DNA from: Reclinomonas americana ATCC 50394
Taxonomy: Eukaryota > Jakobida > Jakobea > Jakobida
Reading direction: 5' to 3'
DNA: 56,527 nt
Assembly (NCBI GenBank): GCA_048213135.1
Contig: AFZH01020179.1
Span: 1 to 56,527, forward strand
This document shows, piece after piece, positions 1 to 8,953 of this stretch. The notes beneath the pieces were generated by a model. The model did not search any database. It had not been told where the DNA came from and saw only the letters and a list, made by a program, of their open reading frames with translations. Position numbers and translations under genes: made by a program. The stretch's first letter is position 1. The number at the start of each line of letters is the position of its first letter.

Positions 1-77
1 TGCTAAGCCTTGCGTTGACCCCTAGTTCAACTCTGCCCGACAGATTTGATCCGCTCGATCTGCTATCCGCTTCCCAC

Positions 78-238
78 TGTCCGTCGTCAGGACATTCGGC
101 GCAGATGGGGGCGTAAATTAGCGGAGAGCGGGCCTCGTCTGGGGGTTGAGCTTAGGCGGCGAGCTTGCGGTGCAGCAAGCGCCGATATTCGAGGGTCTGT
201 CGCTTGACCCTTTCGCGCTGCTTGATGATGGCTGCGGA
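78..238 (-). mobile_element. Degenerate right-end fragment of the IS3-like element
   Basis: This stretch matches, with scattered mismatches, the reverse complement of the right end of the IS at 35987-37529: the terminal TGTCCGTCGTCAGGACATTC, the leader around 100-145, and the last codons of the transposase in antisense. The match starts abruptly at 78, the same point where the distal copy ends, and fades near 238. It is therefore an inverted, truncated and diverged second copy. Positions 1-77 and 239-396 show no recognisable gene. Confidence 0.8.
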
Positions 239-396
239 ACCATTTTGCAATGCTCAGGTGCAAAACCAAAACTTCCGCCAATGCGCGAAGTATTGCGGCC
301 ACGTAGAGACCCTGCTTCGCGGTACGCCCTTGTGTGACGCGCCAATGTTAATTAAGGGATGCACTTGACATCAATCTTCGATCTCGAAGCACGGAC

Positions 397-912
397 ATGC
401 CTCCCCAAATCGATCCGGAACTGGCGGCGAAACTGACGGCAGAGATCGCCGTCGCCTACATCAACCGCAACGCCATCGAACGCGCCGATCTACCTTCACT
501 GCTACGCGAGATCAGGGGCGTCCTCGAAGAACAGCCCGATACGGCCGCGCCGCCGGCACGAGCCACTCGACTCCCGACCGCCGATGCCGACGACGCCGGA
601 GCCCCTGACGTCGAACGCGTCGAACCGCGACCGAGCGCTCCTGCGGTCGCAGTCGAAGACTCCGTCCATGACGACTACATCGTCAGTCTAGAAGACGGAG
701 GACGTTTCAGATCTCTTCGCCGCCACCTGATGGCGAAGTACGGAATGACCCCAGACGACTATCGACGCAAATGGGGACTACCACCCGACTATCCGATGGT
801 GGCGCCGAGCTATGCGCGTGATCGCTCCGAGGTGGCGAAACGCATCGGATTGGGGCGCCCGGTCACGAAACCCGTCAAGACGAGGCGAAGGTCGGCGGCG
901 CGTACCAAATAG
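397..912 (+). CDS. MucR/Ros-family transcriptional regulator lacking zinc ligands
   Basis: A 171-residue protein with the MucR/Ros layout: an N-terminal helical part (about 1-45), a low-complexity Ala/Pro/Asp linker, and a C-terminal DNA-binding region with the family signature MTPDDYRRKWGLPPDYPMVA followed by a basic tail. Ros/MucR proteins usually bind zinc with a Cys before LEDG and His residues in the following helix. Here the Cys position is Ser (YIVSLEDG) and the second His position in HLMAKYG is Lys, so classical zinc coordination looks lost; related alphaproteobacterial MucR proteins without the Cys are known to bind DNA. It stands just outside the biosynthetic array and could regulate it, but no direct evidence ties it to the pathway. 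The ATG at 397 has only a weak upstream purine stretch. Confidence 0.85.
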   Translation: MPPQIDPELAAKLTAEIAVAYINRNAIERADLPSLLREIRGVLEEQPDTAAPPARATRLPTADADDAGAPDVERVEPRPSAPAVAVEDSVHDDYIVSLEDGGRFRSLRRHLMAKYGMTPDDYRRKWGLPPDYPMVAPSYARDRSEVAKRIGLGRPVTKPVKTRRRSAARTK

Positions 913-924
913 GCGATCGCCGCT

Positions 925-1152
925 CTAGGCCGACGCGTCGCGACAGAGCTCCAAGAGCTCCCTTTCGGCAAGACCCAACAGGGTCAACGCCCGAGAGTGA
1001 CGTGTCCGCGCCATCTCGCATTCGGGGAAGGCGGCGAGCAGCTCGCCGTCTTCGATCGCCTGCAGAATGGCCAGGACGCCCTCGAGGCGCGTCCTGATGG
1101 CGCCAGGCTCCTCGGGGCTGTGCTCATAGATCTGAATGATTTCACCAGCCAT
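925..1152 (-). CDS. Small hypothetical protein
   Basis: A 75-residue ORF with an acidic, leucine-rich, helix-forming composition and no motif I recognise. It lies 33 bp downstream of the ParB-like gene on the same strand, so the two are probably co-transcribed. No strong ribosome binding site precedes the ATG. It is kept because it fills the gap between convergent genes cleanly and its amino-acid make-up is protein-like; an overprediction remains possible. Confidence 0.5.
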   Translation of the reverse strand: MAGEIIQIYEHSPEEPGAIRTRLEGVLAILQAIEDGELLAAFPECEMARTRHSRALTLLGLAERELLELCRDASA

Positions 1153-1185
1153 TTGATAGGCCTCACTGCTCGATCCAGTCGCTCG

Positions 1186-2067
1186 TCAGGCGCGTAGCCG
1201 TACGGCCGCGTTTCGTCCGTTCAACTTCAAAGCATGTTTGAAGATCGTGCGGGCGAGCGATTTCCAATACTCGACCTTGTGGGTGGCGGCGAAGACCCTG
1301 GCGTCCTGCTCGAGACGGTCATCGAGCTTCAGGATGACGGCCGCGATCTCGTCCGGGCCGATGCGGCCTTCGAACTCTTCGTCGTGGAACAGATATTCGA
1401 CCGCCTTGATCGCGGAAGCGGCCAGGGGCGCAGCCTCTGCGCGCCGAAGCGTGGAGAGAACTCGTTTGGCGTTGCTGTCGCCACGACGCTCGATCAGGCG
1501 GCCGATCGCGGTGACGGCCACCGTGTCGCCGGGTTGATATTCCCCGCCCGCCGGCGGCGCCTTCAGGATCCGGACTTCTGCGGCCCTGCAGACCTCGTCG
1601 ATGGTTCGCGCGCTGACGTCGCCCGCTGTCAACGCTGCAAAGTGCAGTTGCATGTTGGTGATGCCGAGACGCTCGCGGTTGTGGCCGATGAAGGCCGCCG
1701 CTCGGCTGCCCCTCGCTGGAGCCCCCACCAGCATCACGGGGATCTGGTCGATCTCGGGGTGGGACGCCGCCGCGATCGCCGTATGCTGCCCGTCGATGAT
1801 CTCGAGCCCGATATCGGTATTGGCCACCACGGGCGGCTTGAAGCGCGTCCAGTCCCATCCGGCGAGCATTCGCCGAATGAGCGTCAGAGATCGGCTGGAT
1901 AGGTTGCGTTGATAGCTCTCGTCGACGAGCAGAAGCGCCGGATCGATCCATTCGAAGACCGGCGCCTCGCCCTTGGCGCGCGAGACCTCGACGCGGGGAA
2001 ACTGAAGCGGCGCAATGTGGCGCACACATTGACGCGCGGTCGATCCATCGGCCGTTTCGACTGACAT
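1186..2067 (-). CDS. ParB/sulfiredoxin-like domain protein (DUF6551-type)
   Basis: A 293-residue protein. Residues about 35-115 carry the ParB-like nuclease/CTPase fold pattern: the LLLVDESYQRNLS segment (position in the fold where ParB-like proteins read their target), then the IDGQHTAIAA motif and an FIGHNRERLG segment. DUF6551-type members are common on phages, plasmids and integrated elements, where their role is poorly known. The ATG at 2067 is preferred over the in-frame ATG at 2091 because a GGAGGGGG ribosome binding site lies directly upstream. It is divergent from the biosynthetic array across a 275-bp spacer. It may belong to the host element rather than the pathway. Confidence 0.75.
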   Translation of the reverse strand: MSVETADGSTARQCVRHIAPLQFPRVEVSRAKGEAPVFEWIDPALLLVDESYQRNLSSRSLTLIRRMLAGWDWTRFKPPVVANTDIGLEIIDGQHTAIAAASHPEIDQIPVMLVGAPARGSRAAAFIGHNRERLGITNMQLHFAALTAGDVSARTIDEVCRAAEVRILKAPPAGGEYQPGDTVAVTAIGRLIERRGDSNAKRVLSTLRRAEAAPLAASAIKAVEYLFHDEEFEGRIGPDEIAAVILKLDDRLEQDARVFAATHKVEYWKSLARTIFKHALKLNGRNAAVRLRA

Positions 2068-2122
2068 TCGCCCCCTCCAAATTCGCCCCACTCACTCTCA
2101 GAGCGGTTTAAGGTGAAGGTGG

Positions 2123-2150
2123 GTGCAACCTTTGCGGTAAGTCAAGTTGC
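2123..2150. promoter_or_regulatory. Imperfect palindrome in divergent intergenic region
   Basis: TGCAAC (2123-2128) and GTTGCA (2145-2150) form an inverted repeat with 16 bases between, the inner flanks CCTT and CAA extending it imperfectly. It lies in the AT-richer spacer (2068-2342) between the divergent ParB-like gene and the first gene of the array, where an operator would be expected. No clear -35/-10 pair was assigned. The call rests on symmetry and position only. Confidence 0.3.
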
Positions 2151-2342
2151 AATTTTTCGTTATGCGAATCGCGCTCCGTGAACTCCATTTTTTTGACGAT
2201 GCATTGGCAAGCCGAGAAATGAAACAACGACCGGGCCTGGTGACGAGCGACACTCGGGGAAAACTGCATTTCACGCCACTTGCTCATCGACAATGTCGCG
2301 CAGAAGAATTGGCCTGTAATGAGGCAAATGCAGGGGAGCTCC

Positions 2343-3560
2343 ATGACCTTGGGATTTCGCAGCGAGCGGAACTCGTTTCAGCGCGTGCTGAGGGACCTCG
2401 ATTTCGCACCGCTGGCTCCTGCGAGTGCGGACATCTTTTCGAGGGCTGCGGTGGAGACCTTCGACGGAAAGGACTGGGAGGAGTGGGGTTACGGCTTCAC
2501 TCAGATCTTCGAACCGGGCGTTCTCGTGGAGGTCGCAGTGCTCGAGGGCATGGCGCACGAGGAACTGTGCTCGCTCCGCGCCAGCCCGACCGGGCGCGGC
2601 GCATGGCTTCGTGAGCAATTGGAGATCGTTCCTAGCCTCACTGTGGTGCGTCGTCTGAACCTGGCGGCCGCACTCGTCAGTTTTTCACGGTTCGACCTCG
2701 CCGCAGCCATCCTGACGGACCTCACGACGGAGGCGCTTCAGAACAGAGAGCGGTTCGAACTCGCATGGCTGCAGTTCCTGGTCTCGAACCGCTGCGACGA
2801 CGGCAAGGCCTCGAGTGCGTCCTTCGAAGCGATGGTCGCCGCGATCCGTCACGGTGAGATTCCGACGGGACGTATCCTCGACGTCTGCTCCCAGGGCGTC
2901 GTCTGGTACACGAAGCGACATGAGATCTCGCGAGAGGTCTTCGACTGGTGCGTGGATACCGGCGAACGGCTTGCCGCCGAAAAGACTGGCCTCGACCTGG
3001 GCGCCATTTCCTCATGGTATCGCGGGATCGCCATGGTGCCGGCCGGACATGGGGACGCAGAATCCACCCGACGGTACATGAGGCTGGCCGAGGATGCGGC
3101 GCGAGAGACTTTCGCCGCCCGCCCCACGGCGTTCGAACTCAACACGATCAAGACGTATCATGAATCCACCATCAAGGAGCACATGTACGTCACGGGTGAT
3201 TTCGAGGCTGCGGAGGCCGCGGCGTTGGCGCTCATCGACCTGGACCCCGTCTGGGCCCCCAGCCGTGGCGAGCTCGCCGAAGCCTGCAAGCGGTTCGGAA
3301 AGTTCGAGCGAGCGGCCGGCCTCTACGAAGAGGCTTCGGCGATGGGCCCTCCCTATGTGGGTCACCACCTGTGGCAAGCGGCCAAGTGTCGAGCGCTGCA
3401 CGAGGACCATGACAGAGCCCTGACCCACTACACGACGCTCGTCGAGATCGCCCCGACCGTCGTGGCGTTGCGCACGGAAGGTCTGGCCGTGGCCGAGCGG
3501 GTATCCGGCTCGGCGCGGCGTGACTTCCTGGGCGCGCTCGAACGTGCCGCCGCCGCGTGA
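2343..3560 (+). CDS. TPR-like helical repeat protein, first gene of the biosynthetic array
   Basis: A 405-residue soluble protein rich in paired amphipathic helices. The C-terminal half (about 230-400) repeats Ala-rich helix pairs such as GDFEAAEAAALALIDLDP, GKFERAAGLYEEASAMGPPY and DHDRALTHYTTLVEIAPT, which follow TPR spacing. The N-terminal half is less regular. The ATG at 2343 is chosen over the upstream in-frame start at 2280 because AGGGGAGCT precedes it at a good distance. No signal peptide or membrane segment is present, so it is probably a cytoplasmic scaffold or substrate-binding partner. It begins a run of same-strand genes and is followed after 31 bp by a beta-propeller gene. Specific function unknown. 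Confidence 0.75.
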   Translation: MTLGFRSERNSFQRVLRDLDFAPLAPASADIFSRAAVETFDGKDWEEWGYGFTQIFEPGVLVEVAVLEGMAHEELCSLRASPTGRGAWLREQLEIVPSLTVVRRLNLAAALVSFSRFDLAAAILTDLTTEALQNRERFELAWLQFLVSNRCDDGKASSASFEAMVAAIRHGEIPTGRILDVCSQGVVWYTKRHEISREVFDWCVDTGERLAAEKTGLDLGAISSWYRGIAMVPAGHGDAESTRRYMRLAEDAARETFAARPTAFELNTIKTYHESTIKEHMYVTGDFEAAEAAALALIDLDPVWAPSRGELAEACKRFGKFERAAGLYEEASAMGPPYVGHHLWQAAKCRALHEDHDRALTHYTTLVEIAPTVVALRTEGLAVAERVSGSARRDFLGALERAAAA

Positions 3561-3591
3561 CCGAACCTGATCCGATACCGCCGTCTCAACC

Positions 3592-4872
3592 ATGTCACAA
3601 CACACTGTGGTCTCTCACCAGGGCGAGACTGCCCCCCCGGCGCATCACTCGAAGGAGGAGGTCCGGACGCGATCGGCCTTTCGGCATGATCCCCGCAAGT
3701 TCGTGGATGGAAGAGACTTGGATTCGAGCCTCGAACCCTCTTGGCGGCGCGAGCCGGCGATCTTCGGCTATCGTCGGCTGACGCATCGGGACACGCGTGG
3801 TGAAGACCACCTGGTGCCCATCTGCGCCGCGACCTGCATCGTCCTGGGTCTGGGAGTGGTCGTAGGAAGCTTCGACGGGCGCCTGCGGCTTTTCAGTCGG
3901 GACCTGGGAGAGGTTCTCTGGGAACACCGACTGCCTGGTCCGATCTACGCATCGCCCGTTCTCGACCTGGCGCGCAGAACGGTGGTGGTCGCGACCACCA
4001 ACGGCGTCGTCGAATGCGTGGATCTCGGTGGGCGCCGGCTCTGGTCATCGCGCATCGAGGGGGGCTTCTACGCCACGCCCACCATTTCGCCGACCGAAGG
4101 CCTCGTCGTCTTCGGCGTATTCGGTGGCCAATGCCTCGGCTTCGATCTCGAAACCGGAAGGCAGCGCTTCGCGAAACGCCTTCCGCGCCCATGGTCTGCT
4201 GAGATCGGGGGTTCTGCGGCGCACCGAGACCCCTATGCCAGTCCGATCACAACGATGTCGGAGCAGACGATCTTGTGTTGCTCTCAGCACGCTCTATGTG
4301 TCGACGCTTCGGGCGTGGAGATCTGGCGTCACGACCACGGCGCCGATCTTCGAGCGTCGCCCGTCTACGTCGAGGCTACGAACGAGGTGATCGTCTCAGG
4401 AGTAGATGGTCGCTGTGACTTTCTCGATGCACAGACCGGTGCGTTTCGGGGGTCGATACGGCTCGACGGGAAGATCGTGGCGAGCCCGGCCGTCTCGATG
4501 GGGGTCGCCGTCTTCGGACTGACTGATGACGATGCGGTGGGGGTCGACGTGCGGACTCGCGCTGTTCAGTGGCGGCGCAGGGGCAGTGCTCCGAGAGACC
4601 ACTCCTCCTTCAGCGTAACGCCAGCCGGTGACTTCATCGTGGCCACGTCACGGGGGAATATCGTGTGTCTCACCCCAGGCGACGGTCAGTTCCTATGGGA
4701 AACCAGCCAACTTCTCGGGTTGCCCAACCATGATCCGAAGGTGGACACCACGCCGATCGCCGCAGCAGATGGGAGTCTATACTGCGGCTCCTACTCAGGC
4801 ATGTTGTATCACTTCCGCTTTGCAATGATGGATCTCGGGACGGGGCACGATGGAGAAGCACAGGCAGCCTGA
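3592..4872 (+). CDS. PQQ-like beta-propeller repeat protein
   Basis: A 426-residue protein whose residues about 75-415 form repeated blades of the PQQ/BamB type: GSFDGRLRLFSRDLGEVLWE, VVECVDLGGRRLWS, QCLGFDLETGRQRF, CDFLDAQTGAFRGS and IVCLTPGDGQFLWE. Each blade ends in the typical G-x-x-x-W motif. BamB-like proteins and PQQ enzymes are usually exported, but no signal peptide is visible; the N-terminus is charged, so this copy should be cytoplasmic and is more likely a binding scaffold than a quinoprotein enzyme. Its 3' end overlaps the M3 peptidase gene by 23 bp, suggesting translational coupling and a joint role with the TPR-like protein and peptidase. Confidence 0.8.
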   Translation: MSQHTVVSHQGETAPPAHHSKEEVRTRSAFRHDPRKFVDGRDLDSSLEPSWRREPAIFGYRRLTHRDTRGEDHLVPICAATCIVLGLGVVVGSFDGRLRLFSRDLGEVLWEHRLPGPIYASPVLDLARRTVVVATTNGVVECVDLGGRRLWSSRIEGGFYATPTISPTEGLVVFGVFGGQCLGFDLETGRQRFAKRLPRPWSAEIGGSAAHRDPYASPITTMSEQTILCCSQHALCVDASGVEIWRHDHGADLRASPVYVEATNEVIVSGVDGRCDFLDAQTGAFRGSIRLDGKIVASPAVSMGVAVFGLTDDDAVGVDVRTRAVQWRRRGSAPRDHSSFSVTPAGDFIVATSRGNIVCLTPGDGQFLWETSQLLGLPNHDPKVDTTPIAAADGSLYCGSYSGMLYHFRFAMMDLGTGHDGEAQAA

Positions 4873-6601
4873 TCGCGTCGAGCGGGGGTCGTCCATCGTC
4901 GACGACTTGTTGCTTCTATCGGGACGCCTGGAGCAGCTGTTCGCACGTCCGGAACGGGACGAAGAGACATTCGACACTGCGATCGACTTGTTCGCGAGCA
5001 TTGCGCGGTTTCGCGGATACATCGACGGCAACGAGCGGTTTCTCCGGAGTCCCGGCTTGGCGCGCGCCAGAGACTTCCTGCTGGAGACCGACCTTTCGCG
5101 TCGTCTGAGCGAGTTTCTCGACAGGTTCGGAACTCTGCCCGCCGACCGTGAACCGCTTCGCCGCACCTGGAGCACCTGGCTTCGCTCGACGGCATCGGCC
5201 GAAGGAATATTGCGCGAGACGGGTTTGAAGGACGCCGCGGCGAGCGCCCGGGCCACTCTGGAGGAACTCAACCGTTCTCAGAGCGCGCTGTTGGAGAAGC
5301 TCGGCGCGAGGCCGCCGATCGTCTCTCCCGACGCAATGTTCTACTCGGTCCTGAGCCGAACACACGACACCCAACTTCGCAACAAACTCACCACGGCTTG
5401 GCGTCAGCAACGGGAGTCGTTGTTCTCCAAAGGGATCGACAAGTTCGACGACATAGTCCGCCTGCAGCGGCAGAAGGCGATCGCCGAAGGATTTCATACG
5501 CCGTTGCAGAAGACGCTTTCGCGAAGTCCCGTGCCCGAATTGCGGATCACGAAGTTCGTCGAGGCGTACCTCGCGCGTGCACTCGCTGCACACGACGAGC
5601 TGGAAGCAGAAGTCGAGGCCGCAATCGGAGCTGCCGAACGTCCAATCTATCACTTTCCGTATTTCCTCAGGCGCCACTTCGAAGGGATCAAGGTTCCCTT
5701 TTTTCCATTGTGGCCGTGTCTCGACTTCATCCGCACGATCTCTCGCGGGTATTTCGCAGTCGGACTCGATTTGCGAGAAACCCCGAACAGGACGGCGGTC
5801 CGCGCCGTCACGACCTGTGACGGCCGCATGTTGGGTGAGATCACCTTCGATCTGTTCGACGCCACGGGCTCCGAGCGACCGAAGGTAGGACCGAGGGAAC
5901 CCACGGCACACTGCGAGAACGTCCGGCGAGCGCGTGTTCTCTGTCGATACAATGGTCGATCGGACGATGGACCGCTGATCACGTTCGAAAGCCTCCACAG
6001 TATCCTGCACGAGTTCGGGCATGCTCTTCACGTCCTGTTGGCGGCCGAAGCCAGCCCCAGCCTCTCGGGCGTCGACTGTTTCCCAGCGGAGCGCCTGGAA
6101 AACCTGAGTAGCTGGTTCGAAAAGTGGGCGTTTCATCCATCACTCGCAGAACCCCTGGGTCTCGGCGACGCCGACAGTGAAGGCCTTCGCGCTTGTCGGC
6201 TTATCAAAGCTTACGAATTCCGGCGATCACATCTCGATCGCGCGGTCACGGCAGCCCTCGACTTGGAGGTCTATGGTCGAGAGCACGGTGGATTCGAGGA
6301 AGCGTTCCGCACTCTCGACGCAAGAAGCGGCGTATCCCGTCACTACGCACTGGAAGAGGCGCTCCATCACTTTTCGACCCTGAACTTCAACGCCAATTGC
6401 GGCGGCAGCTTCGCCTATCTGTGGGGTGGGGCTCGTGGCGCCCAGACATATCTGGACCTCTCGCCCTCCGGTTGGGCGCTTCCGTCCATCGGACGCAGCG
6501 GTGCAGAAGCCTTGGCTTCGAGTTTCGACGCCAAGTTGGACGAGGAGGCTCCGGACCTCGAGGCCGTGTTCGATTTCTATTCGGGCGTCGGTTGCTCCTG
6601 A
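4850..6601 (+). CDS. M3-family zinc metallopeptidase (copy 1)
   Basis: A 583-residue cytoplasmic protein with the M3 (oligoendopeptidase F/thimet) all-helical architecture. The zinc-binding HEFGH sits at residues 387-391 in LHEFGHALHVLL, followed about 25 residues later by the GVDCFPAERLENLSSWFEKW segment that supplies the third ligand Glu in this family. All catalytic residues appear present, so it should be active on short peptides. It is closest in layout to the second M3 protein at 9311 (both share the E-x-L-x-WFE-W-FHPSLA stretch) and less like the third at 16159. In this setting it may remove or recycle a leader or follower peptide. It overlaps the beta-propeller gene and is followed by an SDR gene. 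Confidence 0.88.
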   Translation: MEKHRQPDRVERGSSIVDDLLLLSGRLEQLFARPERDEETFDTAIDLFASIARFRGYIDGNERFLRSPGLARARDFLLETDLSRRLSEFLDRFGTLPADREPLRRTWSTWLRSTASAEGILRETGLKDAAASARATLEELNRSQSALLEKLGARPPIVSPDAMFYSVLSRTHDTQLRNKLTTAWRQQRESLFSKGIDKFDDIVRLQRQKAIAEGFHTPLQKTLSRSPVPELRITKFVEAYLARALAAHDELEAEVEAAIGAAERPIYHFPYFLRRHFEGIKVPFFPLWPCLDFIRTISRGYFAVGLDLRETPNRTAVRAVTTCDGRMLGEITFDLFDATGSERPKVGPREPTAHCENVRRARVLCRYNGRSDDGPLITFESLHSILHEFGHALHVLLAAEASPSLSGVDCFPAERLENLSSWFEKWAFHPSLAEPLGLGDADSEGLRACRLIKAYEFRRSHLDRAVTAALDLEVYGREHGGFEEAFRTLDARSGVSRHYALEEALHHFSTLNFNANCGGSFAYLWGGARGAQTYLDLSPSGWALPSIGRSGAEALASSFDAKLDEEAPDLEAVFDFYSGVGCS

Positions 6602-6652
6602 GGCGGCCAGGACGCCTGATGGCGACGAGTCGGTGCTCAAGCGGAGATCGTC

Positions 6653-7393
6653 GTGGCGCGTGCAGTCGTTCTGGGTGCGAGTTCAGGTCTCGGTCGCAGC
6701 TTGGCGACCCGCCTCGACGAGGACGGATGGGAGGTGCTCGGGATCGGGCGGAGAGACCTGAGCGCAGCACCTCCGAGTTTCGAATACATGCGATGTGATC
6801 TGGGCGACGCCTCAGGCTCGACGGATCTGCGGATCCGATTGGAGCAATCGCCGCCCGAGCTTTTCGTAATGAGCGCGGTGACGTACGAGACACCTGCCCC
6901 TCCGAGGTTGGAAGATCTGGAGCGTATGTTCCGGGTCAACACCCTAGCTCCGTATCTCCTCCTGTCGGAGTATCTCGGCGCTGCGAGCGCCGTAGATCGC
7001 CGCTCTGCGGTCGTCGTCAACTCGGACTCGATCTTTCACGCTAGCCGACAGACCGGGGTCTATGCATCGAGCAAGGCGGCGCTGAGAGTGCTCACCACGG
7101 CGCTCGCACACGACTGCAAAGGCCGAAATGCGAGTGTCGCAAGTCTGCTCCTCGGCCCGATCGCCGATCAGAAGAAGGTCGCCGACCTCGCCACCATCGC
7201 CGCCCGGCGAAGTCTCCCAGAGGCGGAGGTCGTGAGGATCTTCCTGGAGAAGTCGAACCCCTCATTCGTCGTCGATCGCCTGATCGATCTCGACGCATGT
7301 TATCGTAGCCTTCTCTACATCCATGGGCTCGGCCCTATCGCGAACGGCATGATGTGCCGGCTGGACGGCGGGTCCGCAGGATCGCTGGTGTAA
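6653..7393 (+). CDS. Short-chain dehydrogenase/reductase (SDR)
   Basis: A 246-residue Rossmann protein. GASSGLG at residues 8-14 is the classical SDR dinucleotide-binding motif, the catalytic Ser region is VVVNSDSIFHAS and the catalytic pair is Tyr/Lys in GVYASSKAAL. The length is normal for a classical SDR. It would oxidise an alcohol or reduce a carbonyl with NAD(P)(H). A GTG start at 6653 follows a GCGGAGA purine stretch. Because an aminotransferase lies in the same array, an obvious possibility is that the SDR makes the ketone or aldehyde that the aminotransferase converts to an amine; this order is inference. Confidence 0.85.
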   Translation: MARAVVLGASSGLGRSLATRLDEDGWEVLGIGRRDLSAAPPSFEYMRCDLGDASGSTDLRIRLEQSPPELFVMSAVTYETPAPPRLEDLERMFRVNTLAPYLLLSEYLGAASAVDRRSAVVVNSDSIFHASRQTGVYASSKAALRVLTTALAHDCKGRNASVASLLLGPIADQKKVADLATIAARRSLPEAEVVRIFLEKSNPSFVVDRLIDLDACYRSLLYIHGLGPIANGMMCRLDGGSAGSLV

Positions 7394-7466
7394 CAGCTCC
7401 CTGCGCTATTGCGCCCCTACACTTCGCACTGTGAAATGCGCCGCAATCTAGTGCGAGAGGGAAGTC

Positions 7467-7931
7467 ATGGCGGCCGATCGAAACCTCGAGTCGATGCGAG
7501 AGTATCATGAGCGGTGGAACCGCGGCGACGTCGACGGTGTCTTGGCCATGTTCGCCGTGGACACCAGCAATCACGGCAAGGCAGTGGGGCGCGGCGGGCT
7601 GGAAACTTCGCTCCGAGACATATTCACGATCTTCCCGGACACGCACATCGACGTCCTCGAGATGGTGGCGTCCGACGACAAGGTCGTCGTCCGATGCCGC
7701 TACTCCGGCACGCATCGCGGAATTGGGACCTCCAGCGTCTATGGCGGGTACTTTCGAGATGCTGCGCCGACCCAAAAGGTCTTCGACGTCCAGCACACCC
7801 ACTGGATGACGTTCCGCGACGGATTCATCGTCGAGCACCAGTCCAGCCGAGACGATCTCGGAATGCTCGTCCAGCTGGGCTTGCTCCCGGACGCCGACGC
7901 GTCGCGAGCCTCGGGGAGCACAAGTGCATGA
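7467..7931 (+). CDS. SnoaL-like / NTF2-fold protein
   Basis: A 154-residue protein with the SnoaL-like pattern: an N-terminal helix pair (REYHERWNRGDVDGVLAMFA), then the strand-rich cone with FPDTHIDVLEMVASDDKVVV and a C-terminal VQHTHWMTFRDGFIVEHQ segment. Members include polyketide ester cyclases, epoxide hydrolases and small-molecule binding proteins, so the fold does not fix the reaction. The gene has an AGAGGGAAG ribosome binding site before the ATG at 7467, after a 73-bp spacer, and its stop overlaps the next start as ATGA. It may cyclise or hydrate the product of the neighbouring oxygenase. Confidence 0.75.
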   Translation: MAADRNLESMREYHERWNRGDVDGVLAMFAVDTSNHGKAVGRGGLETSLRDIFTIFPDTHIDVLEMVASDDKVVVRCRYSGTHRGIGTSSVYGGYFRDAAPTQKVFDVQHTHWMTFRDGFIVEHQSSRDDLGMLVQLGLLPDADASRASGSTSA

Positions 7932-8953
7932 CTTGGTCCTGGCGAGCCGAAGATCTGGAACGCTCTCAGGACCATGTGGTCAAGCTGACCGGGACGACGG
8001 TCGGGGTGCTGAAGTCGCTTCTTCCGAACGATGAGAGCGACCCGACGCTCGCCCGTCATCGTGAGGCCGAAGGTCTGTCCGTCCAGCTGGCGGGCATCGC
8101 CTCGCACGTTCTGCGCAAGGTCAGGACCGGTCCTGGAATCATGGTCTTGAGCGGCGAGGGCCTCGATGAACTCTCCGACGGTCAACTGCGCGCGCTCACC
8201 ATTGGAATTGCACGGCGCATCGGTCGGCTCGTGGCGCAAAACGCTTCGGGTGAACGCATAGTGCTGGTCGCCGATCAGAGGCCCTCGGACCTCAAGAGTG
8301 CGCGTGGCTATCTGACGAACGAGAACATGCTGTTGCACACCGACGCCTCGGACGTGGCGGCGCTCCTGTGTCTGGCTCCGTCCGCGCGGGGAGGCGGAAG
8401 TCTCCTGGCGAGTTCGGCCGCCGTCCACGATGTGCTCTGCGACGAGGCTCCCGACGAGCTGCACGCCTTCTATCGAACTTGGCGATGGAACGTCGGCAGC
8501 ATGCGCGTCGCCGACATCGACGGAACGCTGTCCTCGCCGATCTTCAGTGTGCGAGACGGCCGACTGAGTTGTCGGTACGGCTCCTATATGCTCCGCGAAG
8601 CGCGGGCCGGGGGCAGGCCGCTCACAGAGGATGCGCTGAGAGCCCTCGACCGTTTCGAGGACGTCGCCAGGCGCCCTGAGCTTCTCTTGCGTCATCGGCT
8701 GCAGCGCGGCGAAATCCTCTGGATGGACAACTACAGAGTTCTCCACGGGAGGGAGGCCTTCGTCGACGAAGCGTCGGAAGAACATGCACGCCGATTTCTT
8801 CGTTTCTGGATCAGGCTGCACGACCGACCGGCGCTCGCCGAGACATTCTCTCGGTTCGACGACGTCTTGCTCGACCATTTCGAAGCGGCTGCCGCCGCGC
8901 AACTGAACTCCCCCGACGACCTGCCAGGCCGGCCGAACCACCGGTCTCTATAA
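7928..8953 (+). CDS. TauD/TfdA-like 2-oxoglutarate Fe(II) oxygenase
   Basis: A 341-residue protein with the complete TauD-type facial triad: His137 and Asp139 in LHTDASD, and His273 in NYRVLHGREAF, followed by an Arg-rich RRFLRFWIRLHD segment that supplies the 2-oxoglutarate carboxylate ligand in this family. It probably hydroxylates, desaturates or halogenates an amino-acid-like group; the Asp in the triad argues against a halogenase. It overlaps the SnoaL-like gene by ATGA and is the last gene before the small peptide gene, from which it is separated by 116 bp. Confidence 0.85.
   Translation: MTWSWRAEDLERSQDHVVKLTGTTVGVLKSLLPNDESDPTLARHREAEGLSVQLAGIASHVLRKVRTGPGIMVLSGEGLDELSDGQLRALTIGIARRIGRLVAQNASGERIVLVADQRPSDLKSARGYLTNENMLLHTDASDVAALLCLAPSARGGGSLLASSAAVHDVLCDEAPDELHAFYRTWRWNVGSMRVADIDGTLSSPIFSVRDGRLSCRYGSYMLREARAGGRPLTEDALRALDRFEDVARRPELLLRHRLQRGEILWMDNYRVLHGREAFVDEASEEHARRFLRFWIRLHDRPALAETFSRFDDVLLDHFEAAAAAQLNSPDDLPGRPNHRSL

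Noticed and set aside
4916-6136. 406-codon antisense frame under M3 copy 1
   Set aside because: Composition is shadow-like and the opposite strand encodes a clear peptidase.
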